The notes: generated from the sequence alone by a model not told the origin. 64,000 bases of DNA from Streptomyces shenzhenensis (GCF_021462265.1 NZ_JAJONF010000008.1:124001-188000), one strand, 5' to 3'; counted from the first letter of the stretch, positions 47,141-55,461 are shown. A program made the numbers and translations.

Positions 47141-47901
47141 TTGCTGCTCTCCTCTTCCAGACCACTCTGCGCACGCGTGCGGCGCCGCTGTTCGATCCGC
47201 ACCTCGCGTGGATCGTAGGGGGTCTCGGGAGCCTTCTCGCCGCGGATCTCCTCAAGCTGGCGGGTGATGGCCGCCATGATGACCGCGGTCGCCTCCTTGA
47301 GGAGGTCCTGGGTCATCTCCTTGTCGTAGAAGCGCGTGAGGTCCACCGGCGGGCCCGCGAGCACGTGGTGCGTCTTGCGGGGCAGCAGACTGGGCTTCTT
47401 CGCGTACGGCGGGAGCAGTTCGTTGGCGCCCCACTGGGCCACCGGGATCACCGGGCACCTGGTCTGCAGTGCGACGCGGGCGGCACCGGTCTTGGCGATC
47501 ATGGGCCACTGGTCGGGGTCGCGGGTGATCGTTCCCTCGGGGTAGAAGGCGACGCACTCGCCGCGCTCCACGGCGTCGATCGCGGCCCGGAAGGCGCTGA
47601 GCGCGTCGGTGGACTCGCGGTAGACCGGGATCTGGCCGGTGCCCCGCATGGCGGCGCCGACGAATCCCTTCTTGAAAAGGCCGCTCTTCGCGAGGAAACG
47701 CGGAACACGGCCGGTGTTGTACTGATAGTGGGCGTAGGCGAAAGGATCGATGTGGGAATTGTGGTTCACCGCGGTGATAAAACCGCCTTCGGCCGGAATG
47801 TTCTCCATTCCGCGCCAGTCCCGCTTGATCAGAACCACCAGCGGAGGTTTGCAGAGCACCGCAGCGAAGCGGTACCAGAAGCCGATTCTCCGGCGGGGCA
47901 C
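47137..47901 (-). CDS. plsC: 1-acyl-glycerol-3-phosphate acyltransferase (PlsC family)
   Basis: Membrane-associated acyltransferase of phospholipid synthesis, 254 residues. The catalytic HX4D motif is in [14 protein letters not shown], and the phosphate-binding block is [10 protein letters not shown]. The GTG at 47901 has AGGAAGG seven bases upstream; sequence further upstream does not look coding. It is coupled to gpsA and divergent from cofC. Confidence 0.92.
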   Translation of the reverse strand: MPRRRIGFWYRFAAVLCKPPLVVLIKRDWRGMENIPAEGGFITAVNHNSHIDPFAYAHYQYNTGRVPRFLAKSGLFKKGFVGAAMRGTGQIPVYRESTDALSAFRAAIDAVERGECVAFYPEGTITRDPDQWPMIAKTGAARVALQTRCPVIPVAQWGANELLPPYAKKPSLLPRKTHHVLAGPPVDLTRFYDKEMTQDLLKEATAVIMAAITRQLEEIRGEKAPETPYDPREVRIEQRRRTRAQSGLEEESSK

Positions 47902-48056
47902 GCGGACACCTTCCTCTAGGACTTCTTCCCGGCCTGGGATCGGGAAGAAGTGTGGCCCCGGCCCGCCGGACTGTCGAGAACACCGTACGCCTCGGTGTCG
48001 CGGCCGCCCCGTGAGCCAGGGTGACAATGAGGCAACAAGGGAGGGACGGTACGACT

Positions 48057-48695
48057 GTGCAGTGGACCTTGGTCATCCCGCTCAAGCCGCTGGCTCGGGC
48101 GAAGAGCAGGCTGGCGGACACCGCGGCGGACGGGGTGCGTCCGTCACTGGCCCTCGCCTTCGCCCAGGACACGGTGGCGGCGGCCCTGGCCTGCCAGTCG
48201 GTGAAGGATGTGGCAGTGGTCACGGACGACGCACTGGCCGGGCGCGAGTTGTCGGCGCTCGGCGCGCGCATTGTCCCGGACACGCCGGGAAGTGGCCTGA
48301 ACGCGGCACTGCGGCACGGGGCGGCGGCCGTCCGGGCATCGCGTCCGGAAAGCCCGGTGGCGGCCTTGAACGCCGATCTTCCGGCCGTTCGCCCGCTGGA
48401 ATTGGCCCGGGTCCTTGATGCGGCCGCGGAATTCCCGCGCGCTTTTCTCCCGGACGCGGCGACAATCGGCACCACTCTGCTGGCGGCCGCCCCCGGCCAT
48501 GAATTGGCGCCCGCGTTCGGCCTGGATTCCCGCGCCCGTCACGCCGCCTCGGGCGCCACGGAACTCGCCCTGGTGGGCGTGGACTCGGTTCGCCAGGACG
48601 TGGACACCGGCGCCGACCTGCGAGCGGCCCTGGCCCTGGGCGTGGGCCCCCGCACCGCCACGGTGGCGGCCCGCCTGCTGATCCCGGACCAGTAG
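48057..48695 (+). CDS. cofC: F420 pathway guanylyltransferase (CofC/FbiD)
   Basis: A 212-residue nucleotidyltransferase that joins GTP to 2-phospholactate or, in actinobacteria, phosphoenolpyruvate to start the side chain of coenzyme F420. Diagnostic blocks are LVIPLKPLARAKSRL, VAVVTDDALAG and ALNADLPAVRPLEL. The GTG at 48057 has GGGAGGG upstream; an ATG at 48027 is alternative. No other F420 genes are adjacent. A 67-codon gene starts nine bases after the stop. Confidence 0.9.
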   Translation: MQWTLVIPLKPLARAKSRLADTAADGVRPSLALAFAQDTVAAALACQSVKDVAVVTDDALAGRELSALGARIVPDTPGSGLNAALRHGAAAVRASRPESPVAALNADLPAVRPLELARVLDAAAEFPRAFLPDAATIGTTLLAAAPGHELAPAFGLDSRARHAASGATELALVGVDSVRQDVDTGADLRAALALGVGPRTATVAARLLIPDQ

Positions 48696-48704
48696 GCTGC
48701 GCTC

Positions 48705-48908
48705 ATGCAGGCGACCGCATACACGTACGACCCCGAGACCCGCAGCGGTCAGGTACTGCTCGACGACGGGACGCCGGTGGCGTTCGACGGCGCGGCCTTC
48801 GAGGCGGGCGGCTTGCGCCTGCTCAGGCCGGGGCAGAGAGTGCGGATCGAGACCGAGGGAAGCGGACCCGGCCTCCGCGTCACCCTGGTGACCCTTCAGA
48901 CGTTCTGA
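48705..48908 (+). CDS. Small OB/cold-shock-like protein
   Basis: A 67-residue beta-rich protein (MQATAYTYDPETRSGQVLLD ... LRLLRPGQRVRIETEG) resembling a shortened cold-shock or OB domain, without the RNP1 aromatic motif. It follows cofC by nine bases. There is no ribosome site; TAGGCT, whose first three bases are the cofC stop codon, sits exactly six bases before the ATG and could serve as a -10 box for a leaderless message. Function unknown. Confidence 0.72.
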   Translation: MQATAYTYDPETRSGQVLLDDGTPVAFDGAAFEAGGLRLLRPGQRVRIETEGSGPGLRVTLVTLQTF

Positions 48909-48979
48909 GCGGCGAGCGCCCCGCCGGGGCGCGGGGCGGTATGCGAAACACCACGCGGCTCCGCCCCCGCACACACCGC

Positions 48980-49008
48980 GGGCCGGACTCCCCGGGGGAA
49001 TCCGGCCC
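48980..49008. terminator. Bidirectional terminator between small OB-like gene and hupS
   Basis: GGGCCGGA pairs perfectly with TCCGGCCC, with an inner TCCCC/GGGGA extension. It lies between convergent genes. Confidence 0.75.
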
Positions 49009-49046
49009 GTCGCGTGAGTATCCCGACCGCCCTGCTGAGCGAACCC

Positions 49047-49667
49047 TCAGCGAGCCGCGGTCTTCTTGGCGGTGGCCTTCCGTGCCGTCGACTTCTTGGC
49101 CGGCGCCTTCTTGGCGGTGACCTTCTTGGCCGGCGCCTTCTTCGCGGCCGTCTTCTTCGCCGTCGCCGTGGTCTTCTTCGCGGCCGCCTGCTTGGCCGTG
49201 GTCTTCTTCGCGGCGGCCGTGGTCTTCTTCACGGCCGTCTTCTTCGCCGCCGTGGTCTTCTTCGCGGCGGCCGTGGTTTTCTTCGCCGCCGTCTTCTTCG
49301 CCGCCGCCTTCTTGACCGTCGCCGACGCGGCACCGGTCAGGCTGCCCTTGGGCGCCTTCTTGACCGCCACCTCGCCGCCCCGCGGAAGCTTCTTGGAACC
49401 GCTCACCAGGTCCTTGAAGCCCTGGCCGGCACGGAAGCGCGGCACGGAGGTCTTCTTGACCCGAACCCGCTCGCCCGTCTGGGGGTTGCGGGCGTAGCGG
49501 GCGGGGCGGTCCACCTTCTCGAAGGACCCGAAGCCGGTGACTGAGACCCGCTCACCCGCGACGACCGCGCGGACGATGGCGTCCAGGACATGGTCGACAG
49601 CATCGGCGGCCTGTTGGCGGCCGCCCATCTTGTCAGCAATCGCTTCTACGAGCTGCGCCTTGTTCAC
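49047..49667 (-). CDS. hupS: HU-type nucleoid protein with lysine-rich tail
   Basis: A 206-residue protein. Residues 1-95 are a complete HU domain (MNKAQLVEAIADKMGGRQQA, VTGFGSFEKVDRPARYARNP); residues 110-206 are a histone H1-like Lys/Ala tail built of AAKKTTA-type units. This two-part form is HupS, the spore-associated HU of Streptomyces, distinct from the tail-less HupA (known). The GTG start follows an AT-rich promoter region, consistent with its own regulated transcript. Confidence 0.95.
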   Translation of the reverse strand: MNKAQLVEAIADKMGGRQQAADAVDHVLDAIVRAVVAGERVSVTGFGSFEKVDRPARYARNPQTGERVRVKKTSVPRFRAGQGFKDLVSGSKKLPRGGEVAVKKAPKGSLTGAASATVKKAAAKKTAAKKTTAAAKKTTAAKKTAVKKTTAAAKKTTAKQAAAKKTTATAKKTAAKKAPAKKVTAKKAPAKKSTARKATAKKTAAR

Positions 49668-49718
49668 GTCTTCCCCTTCGGAGACATCGCCAGAACGAAT
49701 GTGTTCAAGCTTTTTCGC

Positions 49719-49748
49719 ACGTTAGGCAGATATATACCGCAAATCAAA
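49719..49748 (-). promoter_or_regulatory. Candidate hupS promoter in an AT-rich patch
   Basis: On the minus strand TTTGAT (49748-49743) and TAACGT (49724-49719) are 18 bases apart. The patch 49705-49760 contains TATATA and is among the most AT-rich in the window. The leader would be about 45 bases. Confidence 0.4.
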
Positions 49749-49807
49749 CACGAAACGGGCTTATCACCCTCGTGCCGCAACGGACTCGGACTGCTCGTAC
49801 GGTCCGG

Positions 49808-50038
49808 TCAGCGGTCCTCTTCGGGGATTCGCCCCGCGTCGAGGTCCGCGTTGAACCGTTCGAGCCGCCGTGCCGCGTCGGCGACGTCGTGTTTGGCCGC
49901 GGCCGTAATGACCAGCAGCTTCCGGGCCAGCGCCATCCGTACGCCCTCCGGGACTTGCAGTGCGCGCACTTTTGTGTGCGCTTCCTTGAGTTGGCCCGCG
50001 ACCGCCGCATAGAGCTGGAGTTGGCCGTCGTGTTCCAT
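49808..50038 (-). CDS. Small helical protein, unknown function
   Basis: A 76-residue protein beginning MEHDGQLQLYAAVAGQLKEA, predicted to be all helix, with an acidic C-terminus. Codon use looks like a real gene. No family motif was recognised. It lies between hupS and the leuCD terminator on the minus strand. An in-frame extension upstream would cross the intergenic region and is not favoured. Confidence 0.6.
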   Translation of the reverse strand: MEHDGQLQLYAAVAGQLKEAHTKVRALQVPEGVRMALARKLLVITAAAKHDVADAARRLERFNADLDAGRIPEEDR

Positions 50039-50221
50039 GCACAGATTGTGCCATCTGGGGCGAGTTGTCGCCTGCGCAGGGTGCAACTGCCGCCTCAAAT
50101 GGCCTTCCGAGCACTTGCGGAAGCCACGGACACAGCACTCACGTACCCCGACAACATCCGCCCTAACGTGGGAAGTTGGCAAGACCTGCGACAACGCGAG
50201 CGCCCGTTCGGGTGCAGACAT

Positions 50222-50258
50222 GCCTGTACCCCCAATCGTGGCGATCGGGGGTACAGGC
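50222..50258 (-). terminator. Terminator of leuCD
   Basis: A 17-base stem (GCCTGTACCCCCAATCG against CGATCGGGGGTACAGGC, one mismatch) with a three-base loop, 68 bases beyond the leuD stop. Confidence 0.85.
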
Positions 50259-50325
50259 GGGGTGTCGCGGTGGCTGAAACCAGCCGTATTCAGATGTGGT
50301 GGTTCACGCCGAAGCGCGCCCCGGC

Positions 50326-50919
50326 TCAGACCTGGAGCGTCCTCGGCTTGTACGACGGCCGCTTGGCCTCGTACGCGGCGATGTCGTCCTCGTTCCGGAG
50401 GGTGATGGAGATGTCGTCCAGGCCGTTCAGCAGCCGCCAGCGCGAGTTCTCGTCCAGCTCGAAGGAGGCGGTGATGCCCTCGGCGCGCACCTCGCGGTTC
50501 TCCAGGTCGACGGTGATCTCGGCCTGCGGGTCGTTCTCGGCGAGCTCCTGCAGCGCCTCCACGATCTTCTGGTCCAGGACCACCGTGAGCAGGCCGTTCT
50601 TCAGCGAGTTGCCCCGGAAGATGTCGGCGAAGCGGGAGGAGATCACGGCCTTGAAGCCGTAGTTCTGCAGCGCCCAGACGGCGTGCTCACGGGAGGAGCC
50701 GGTGCCGAAGTCCGGGCCGGCGACCAGGACGGTGGCGCCCTGCCGCTCGGGGCGGTTGAGGACGAAGTTCTCGTCCTTGCGCCAGGCCTCGAACAGACCG
50801 TCCTCGAAGCCGTCCCGGGTCACCTTCTTGAGCCAGTGAGCAGGGATGATCTGGTCGGTGTCGACGTTGGAGCGGCGCAGCGGGACGGCCCGGCCGGTGT
50901 GCGTGGTGAATGCTTCCAT
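50326..50919 (-). CDS. leuD: 3-isopropylmalate dehydratase small subunit
   Basis: Swivelling domain of the leucine-pathway isomerase that converts 2- to 3-isopropylmalate. The 197-residue protein has [20 protein letters not shown], the conserved [10 protein letters not shown] and [21 protein letters not shown]. It starts six bases after leuC, so the subunits are made from one message. Confidence 0.97.
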   Translation of the reverse strand: MEAFTTHTGRAVPLRRSNVDTDQIIPAHWLKKVTRDGFEDGLFEAWRKDENFVLNRPERQGATVLVAGPDFGTGSSREHAVWALQNYGFKAVISSRFADIFRGNSLKNGLLTVVLDQKIVEALQELAENDPQAEITVDLENREVRAEGITASFELDENSRWRLLNGLDDISITLRNEDDIAAYEAKRPSYKPRTLQV

Positions 50920-50925
50920 GGCTGA

Positions 50926-52350
50926 TCAGACTCCAGCGGGCGTGCGAGCGTCGGACAGGTCGGCCGGGGAGGCCAGGTGGCCCAGGACCGCGGTCGCGGC
51001 CGCGACCTGCGGCGATACCAGGTGGGTACGGCCGCCCTTGCCCTGCCGGCCCTCGAAGTTGCGGTTGGACGTGGACGCGGAGCGCTCGCCCGGGGCCAGC
51101 TGGTCGGGGTTCATGCCGAGGCACATCGAGCAGCCCGCGTGCCGCCATTCGGCGCCGGCGTCCTTGAAGACCACGTCCAGGCCCTCGGAGACGGCCTGCA
51201 GACCGACCCGCGCGGAGCCGGGGACGACCAGCATCCGTACGCCGTCGGCGACTTTGCGGTCCTTGAGGATGTCCGCGGCGGCGCGCAGGTCCTCGATCCG
51301 GCCGTTGGTGCAGGAGCCTACGAAGACGGTGTCCACCTTGATGGAGCGCAGCGGCTGGCCGGCCTCCAACCCCATGTACTCCAGGGCCTTTTCGGCGGCG
51401 AGGCGCTCCGAAGCGTCTTCGTACGAAGCCGGGTCGGGGACGTCCGCCGAAAGCGGCGCACCCTGGCCGGGGTTGGTGCCCCAGGTGACGAACGGCGAGA
51501 GGGCGGCGGCGTCGATGTGCACCTCGGCGTCGAAGACCGCGTCGTCGTCGGTGCGCAGGGTCTTCCAGTACGCCACCGCCGCGTCCCAGTCCTCGCCCTC
51601 GGGGGCGTGGGCGCGGCCCTTCAGGTACGCGAAGGTGGTCTCGTCGGGGGCGATCATGCCCGCGCGGGCGCCGGCCTCGATCGACATGTTGCAGATGGTC
51701 ATGCGGGCCTCCATCGAGAGCTTCTCGATGGCGGAGCCGCGGTACTCCAGGATGTAGCCCTGGCCGCCGCCGGTACCGATCCTGGCGATGATCGCCAGGA
51801 TCAGGTCCTTGGCGGTGACGCCTTCGGGCAGCTCGCCGTCGACCGTGATGGCCATGGTCTTCGGGCGGGCCAGCGGCAGCGTCTGGGTGGCCAGCACGTG
51901 CTCCACCTGGGAGGTGCCGATGCCGAACGCCAGCGCGCCGAAGGCGCCGTGCGTGGAGGTGTGCGAGTCACCGCAGACCACCGTCGTGCCCGGCTGCGTC
52001 AGGCCCAGCTGCGGGCCGACGACGTGCACGACACCCTGCTCGACGTCGCCCAGCGGGTGCAGGCGCACCCCGAACTCGGCGCAGTTCTTGCGCAGCGTCT
52101 CCAGCTGGACGCGGGAGACCGGGTCCGCGATGGGCTTGTCGATGTCGAGGGTCGGGGTGTTGTGGTCCTCGGTCGCGATGGTGAGGTCGAGGCGGCGCAC
52201 CCGGCGGCCGTTCGCCCGCAGCCCGTCGAAGGCCTGCGGGCTGGTCACCTCGTGCAGCAGGTGCAGATCGATGAAGAGGAGGTCGGGCTCGCCCTCGGCG
52301 CGCCGGACGACGTGGTCGTCCCAGACCTTCTCCGCGAGTGTCCTACCCAT
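50926..52350 (-). CDS. leuC: 3-isopropylmalate dehydratase large subunit
   Basis: Catalytic subunit with a [4Fe-4S] cluster. The 474-residue protein has the family start [35 protein letters not shown], the first cluster cysteine in [15 protein letters not shown] and the CxxC pair in [21 protein letters not shown] precedes the ATG. It is divergent from ndgR, which in Streptomyces controls leuCD (known), and a palindrome lies in the shared region. Confidence 0.97.
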   Translation of the reverse strand: MGRTLAEKVWDDHVVRRAEGEPDLLFIDLHLLHEVTSPQAFDGLRANGRRVRRLDLTIATEDHNTPTLDIDKPIADPVSRVQLETLRKNCAEFGVRLHPLGDVEQGVVHVVGPQLGLTQPGTTVVCGDSHTSTHGAFGALAFGIGTSQVEHVLATQTLPLARPKTMAITVDGELPEGVTAKDLILAIIARIGTGGGQGYILEYRGSAIEKLSMEARMTICNMSIEAGARAGMIAPDETTFAYLKGRAHAPEGEDWDAAVAYWKTLRTDDDAVFDAEVHIDAAALSPFVTWGTNPGQGAPLSADVPDPASYEDASERLAAEKALEYMGLEAGQPLRSIKVDTVFVGSCTNGRIEDLRAAADILKDRKVADGVRMLVVPGSARVGLQAVSEGLDVVFKDAGAEWRHAGCSMCLGMNPDQLAPGERSASTSNRNFEGRQGKGGRTHLVSPQVAAATAVLGHLASPADLSDARTPAGV

Positions 52351-52523
52351 CGCTTTCCCTCCGGCCGGCAGACGTGCACCGGCCCAACTAGAGATCTTGA
52401 GGAAGCGGCTGCCCGGGTACCGGGCCCCTGAAATCGTGGTTCCGGGCGTCCGCCGCCGGGCCCGTTGGTCTGCGGGCCGCTGTGTGGTTCCAGGGTGGCG
52501 CGTTCCACGGAAAATTGAACTTG

Positions 52524-52542
52524 CGTTTCACAGAGTGAGACG
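52524..52542. promoter_or_regulatory. Candidate NdgR operator
   Basis: CGTTTCAC-AGA-GTGAGACG is an inverted repeat with eight-base arms and one mismatch. It lies 14 bases before the ndgR ATG, just upstream of a -10-like TATCGT (52547-52552), where a bound repressor would stop ndgR and could control leuC. Confidence 0.6.
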
Positions 52543-52555
52543 TGAGTATCGTTGC

Positions 52556-53272
52556 ATGGACAACAGTAGCGGCGTCGGCGTTCTGGACAAGGCGGCCCTT
52601 GTCCTGAGCGCTCTGGAGTCCGGTCCGGCCACCCTCGCGGGTCTGGTCGGGGCCACCGGACTGGCACGGCCCACGGCCCATCGGCTGGCCGTGGCTCTGG
52701 AACACCACCGCATGGTGGCACGGGACATGCAGGGCCGTTTCATTCTCGGCCCGCGACTCGCGGAACTGGCCGCGGCGGCCGGCGAGGACCGCCTGCTCGC
52801 GACGGCAGGGCCGGTGCTCACGCACCTCCGTGACATCACCGGGGAGAGCGCGCAGCTGTATCGCCGCCAGGGCGACATGCGTATCTGCGTCGCCGCGGCG
52901 GAACGCCTGTCCGGTCTCCGGGACACGGTCCCGGTCGGTTCGACGCTCACGATGAAGGCCGGTTCCTCGGCGCAGATCCTGATGGCCTGGGAGGAGCCGG
53001 AGCGGCTGCACCGCGGCCTGCAGGGCGCCCGCTTCACGGCGACGGCCCTCTCGGGCGTCCGCCGCCGCGGCTGGGCCCAGTCCATCGGCGAGCGCGAGCC
53101 GGGCGTCGCGTCGGTGTCGGCGCCGGTGCGGGGGCCTTCCAACCGGGTGGTGGCGGCCGTCTCCGTCTCCGGCCCGATCGAGCGACTGACCCGCCACCCC
53201 GGGCGTATGCACGCGCAGGCGGTCATCGACGCCGCCGCCCGGCTCTCGGAGGCGCTGCGCCGTTCCGGCTGA
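52556..53272 (+). CDS. ndgR: IclR-family regulator NdgR
   Basis: A 238-residue IclR-type regulator. It has the N-terminal winged helix (LDKAALVLSALESGPATLAG, TGLARPTAHRLAVALEHH) and the C-terminal effector domain (AGPVLTHLRDITGESAQLYR ... AVSVSGPIERLTRHPGRMH). Length and position beside leuCD match NdgR, which regulates leucine and other amino-acid genes and quorum-linked antibiotic production in S. coelicolor (known). No ribosome site precedes the ATG, so the message may be leaderless. Confidence 0.92.
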   Translation: MDNSSGVGVLDKAALVLSALESGPATLAGLVGATGLARPTAHRLAVALEHHRMVARDMQGRFILGPRLAELAAAAGEDRLLATAGPVLTHLRDITGESAQLYRRQGDMRICVAAAERLSGLRDTVPVGSTLTMKAGSSAQILMAWEEPERLHRGLQGARFTATALSGVRRRGWAQSIGEREPGVASVSAPVRGPSNRVVAAVSVSGPIERLTRHPGRMHAQAVIDAAARLSEALRRSG

Positions 53273-53350
53273 CACTCCCGTCGGAAGGGGCCGGCCTCAA
53301 CGCCGCGGCAGGCCCTTCCTCAGCGGGGTGAGACTTTTACGCGGGGACTG

Positions 53351-53430
53351 GCCCCACCCAGGGGCGCGGGGCGGTACGCGATATGCGGCTCCGCCGCGCG
53401 GGCGCGACCAGCCGCGTGCGGCCCGCGTTT
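53351..53430. repeat. Dispersed Streptomyces intergenic element
   Basis: Shares GGGGCGCGGGGC, GCGATATGCGGCTC and GGGCGCG blocks with the inverted element at 44830-44900, and partly with 48917-48960. Such elements occur in many Streptomyces intergenic regions. No coding capacity is supported. Confidence 0.7.
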
Positions 53431-53478
53431 TCCCCGCAGCCCATGCCGCTGCGGCGCGGCGACTGCCCCGTCCGCGAT

Positions 53479-53790
53479 CAGCCGACTGCCACGCCGTCGT
53501 GGCTGGCCGCGCAGTTCCCCGCGCCCCTGACAGAGCGCCCCTTGCCCGCACCCGCCCAGCGAGCACAACCCCACGGCCGAGCATGTGCCGCCACCGACAG
53601 CCAGCCGACCGCCACGCCGTCGTAGCTGATCGCGCAGTTCCCCGCACCCCTGGCAGAGCGCCGCCTGCCCGCACCCGCCCAGCGAGCACAACCCCACGGC
53701 CGAGCATGTGCCGCCACCGACAGCCAGCCGACCGCCACGCCCTCACGGCCGGTCGCGCGGTTCCCCGCACCCCTGACGGGGCGCCGCGCT
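53479..53790. repeat. Tandem repeat of 123 bases, about 2.5 copies
   Basis: Units begin at 53479, 53602 and 53725 with CAGCCGACYGCCACGCC, continue with CGCGCAGTTCCCCGCRCCCCTG and end GAGCATGTGCCGCCACCGACAG. Units one and two are nearly identical in their second half. The last partial unit runs up to the DUF4188 stop. Open frames through it simply repeat the unit and are not genes. Confidence 0.88.
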
Positions 53791-54326
53791 CACGCGGAGC
53801 GGTGTGCGAACCGGTCCTTCGCGTACCGGCCCCGCTGCTCGACCGGGACAACCCCTGCCGCACGCCCCAGGCCGAACTCCGGCATGTCGAAGTAGATCGA
53901 CTCGTACGAGCCCTCGGGCGCCACGTACGCCTCGTGCCACAGGCCCACATGGCCCCGCACCCGCCCCGACCGCTCCTTGCGGTTCACGATGCCCCAGACC
54001 TTGTGGTGGAGCAGGCCGACCGCGCTCGCGTACGCGTACAGCTTCTCCTTGGACTCCCAGTACTGGACGACGTAGTACGTCCGCGGCGAGGCGGTCAGCA
54101 GGACGCGCCCCAGCAGCCCCCGGTCCGGGTCCCGTGCGAGCTCCCCCAGCATGCGGAACATCGACAGCATGACCGGGAGCCACTGATGGACCGCCCAGAA
54201 GTGGTTGATGCGCATGCCGATGAGCAGGACCACCGCGTCGCCCTCGCGGGCAGCGGTGGTACGGCCCGGAATCGGTTTGGCGAACATGAGGAACCCCACC
54301 CCCGGAACCTTGTCGGATAGCGTCAC
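53790..54326 (-). CDS. DUF4188-family protein
   Basis: A 178-residue soluble protein resembling DUF4188/monooxygenase-like families: FAKPIPGRTTAAREGDAVVLL, MRINHFWAVHQWLPVM and TYYVVQYWESKEKLYAYA. Heme- or substrate-binding has not been shown as far as I know. The GTG start, with AAGG just upstream, lies within a palindrome shared with the divergent MerR regulator, which probably represses it. The gene ends inside the 53.5-kb repeat region. Confidence 0.78.
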   Translation of the reverse strand: MTLSDKVPGVGFLMFAKPIPGRTTAAREGDAVVLLIGMRINHFWAVHQWLPVMLSMFRMLGELARDPDRGLLGRVLLTASPRTYYVVQYWESKEKLYAYASAVGLLHHKVWGIVNRKERSGRVRGHVGLWHEAYVAPEGSYESIYFDMPEFGLGRAAGVVPVEQRGRYAKDRFAHRSA

Positions 54327-54331
54327 TATCC
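54315..54331. promoter_or_regulatory. MerR-type operator copy 1
   Basis: GGATAG-CGTCA-CTATCC, a perfect six-base dyad with a five-base spacer, covers the DUF4188 start codon and ribosome site. A second copy lies 31 bases away. Confidence 0.65.
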
Positions 54332-54345
54332 TTCTGTCGGTGTTT

Positions 54346-54362
54346 GGATAGTGGCACTTACC
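54346..54362. promoter_or_regulatory. MerR-type operator copy 2
   Basis: GGATAG-TGGCA-CTTACC repeats copy 1 in the same orientation with two changes in the right arm. It lies 18 bases upstream of the merR-family start codon. Confidence 0.55.
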
Positions 54363-54379
54363 AAGGAGGCGCGCAAGGC

Positions 54380-55024
54380 ATGCGGCTTGCCCAGTTGAGC
54401 GAGCGCAGCGGGGTGTCCGCGGCGACGATCAAGTACTACCTGCGCGAGGGGCTGCTGCCGCCGGGCCGCCAGGTCAACACCACGACCGCGGAGTACGACG
54501 AGGAGCACCTGCGGCGGCTGCGGCTGGTGCGGGCGATGATCCAGGTGGGGCGGATCCCCGTGGCGACGGTCCGCGAGGTGCTCGGGCACGTCGACGACGA
54601 CTCGCTGGGCCGCACGATCCGGGTGGGGGCCGCCCTGTGGGCGCTGCCTCAGGTGCCGGAGCCGGACGAGGACGACGAGTACGTGCGGGCCGCGCACCGG
54701 GAGGCCGACACCCTGCTGGACGAGCTCGGCTGGGAGAACGCCAGGCAGCTGACGACGATCTCGCCCGCCTACCGCCAGTTGGTGGTCGCACTGGCCGCGT
54801 TCCGCCGGCTCGGCTACGACTGGGACGCCGAACTCCTCGTACGACGCGCGAAGTTGATGTACCAGGCGGCCGTCGCCGACCTGGACTTCATGGACACGCG
54901 TCCGTCGGAGGCGGAGAAGGCGGAGGCCGCGGTGGCCAGCGCGGTGCTGGTGGAGCCGATGCTCCAGGCACTGCACCGGCTGGCCCAGGAGGAGGAGTCG
55001 GCCCGGCGCTACGGCTTCGAGTAG
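54380..55024 (+). CDS. MerR-family transcriptional regulator
   Basis: A 214-residue regulator with the MerR winged helix (MRLAQLSERSGVSAATIKYY, REGLLPPGRQVNTTTAEYDE, HLRRLRLVRAMIQVGRIPVA) and a long helical effector domain without an evident metal-binding cysteine. AAGGAGG lies ten bases before the ATG. It is divergent from the DUF4188 gene, with two operator-like repeats between them. Confidence 0.9.
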   Translation: MRLAQLSERSGVSAATIKYYLREGLLPPGRQVNTTTAEYDEEHLRRLRLVRAMIQVGRIPVATVREVLGHVDDDSLGRTIRVGAALWALPQVPEPDEDDEYVRAAHREADTLLDELGWENARQLTTISPAYRQLVVALAAFRRLGYDWDAELLVRRAKLMYQAAVADLDFMDTRPSEAEKAEAAVASAVLVEPMLQALHRLAQEEESARRYGFE

Positions 55025-55043
55025 CGCGCCGCATGCCACGGCA

Positions 55044-55071
55044 AAGGCCCCCCGCCGAGGCGGAGGGCCTT
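55044..55071. terminator. Terminator between merR-family gene and tRNA cluster
   Basis: AAGGCCC pairs with GGGCCTT, extended inside by CCGC/GCGG over a CGAG loop. It lies beyond both the regulator and the last tRNA-Glu gene, which converge. Confidence 0.75.
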
Positions 55072-55078
55072 CTGGATG

Positions 55079-55151
55079 TACCCCCGACCGGATTCGAACC
55101 GGCGCTACCGCCTTGAGAGGGCGGCGTGCTAGGCCGCTACACAACGGGGGC
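55079..55151 (-). tRNA. tRNA-Glu (CUC)
   Basis: A 73-base cloverleaf starting GCCCCCGTTGTGTAGCGGCC; anticodon arm CCGCC-CTCTCAA-GGCGG with anticodon CTC; T loop GGTTCGAATCC; discriminator A. CCA is not encoded. Confidence 0.96.
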
Positions 55152-55194
55152 GTGGATCTTACAAGCGTTTAATGTACAACGCCGCAGATCCGAG

Positions 55195-55266
55195 CTGGTC
55201 TACCTGGACTCGAACCAAGACTAACTGAACCAGAATCAGTCGTGCTGCCAATTACACCATAGACCA
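55195..55266 (-). tRNA. tRNA-Gln (CUG)
   Basis: A 72-base cloverleaf with acceptor TGGTCTA/TAGACCA, anticodon arm ACTGA-TTCTGGT-TCAGT (anticodon CTG), T loop GGTTCGAGTCC and discriminator G. CCA is not encoded. Confidence 0.96.
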
Positions 55267-55287
55267 ATGATGGTTTAGACCAGTTCG

Positions 55288-55360
55288 TACCCCCGACCGG
55301 ATTCGAACCGGCGCTACCGCCTTGAGAGGGCGGCGTGCTAGGCCGCTACACAACGGGGGC
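55288..55360 (-). tRNA. tRNA-Glu (CUC)
   Basis: Identical over its 73 bases to the copy at 55079-55151, including the CCGCC/GGCGG anticodon stem. Confidence 0.96.
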
Positions 55361-55388
55361 CCTAGCGACCATCCGTGGATGGTCTCCG

Positions 55389-55461
55389 TACCCCCGACCG
55401 GATTCGAACCGGCGCTACTGCCTTGAGAGGGCAGCGTGCTAGGCCGCTACACAACGGGGGC
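55389..55461 (-). tRNA. tRNA-Glu (CUC), anticodon-stem variant
   Basis: As the other two tRNA-Glu copies except that the anticodon stem is CTGCC/GGCAG: one C-G pair has become U-A with both strands changed, so the fold is kept. Confidence 0.96.

Noticed and set aside
52351..52555. Leucine-rich leader peptide/attenuator before leuC
   Set aside because: No short frame with a run of leucine codons and no competing terminator pair was seen.
53478..53738. Minus-strand frame encoding two near-identical 41-residue repeats (AVGWLSVAAHARPWGCARW)
   Set aside because: The repetition comes from the 123-base DNA repeat itself; the frame has no ribosome site or family features, and equally long frames exist on the other strand.
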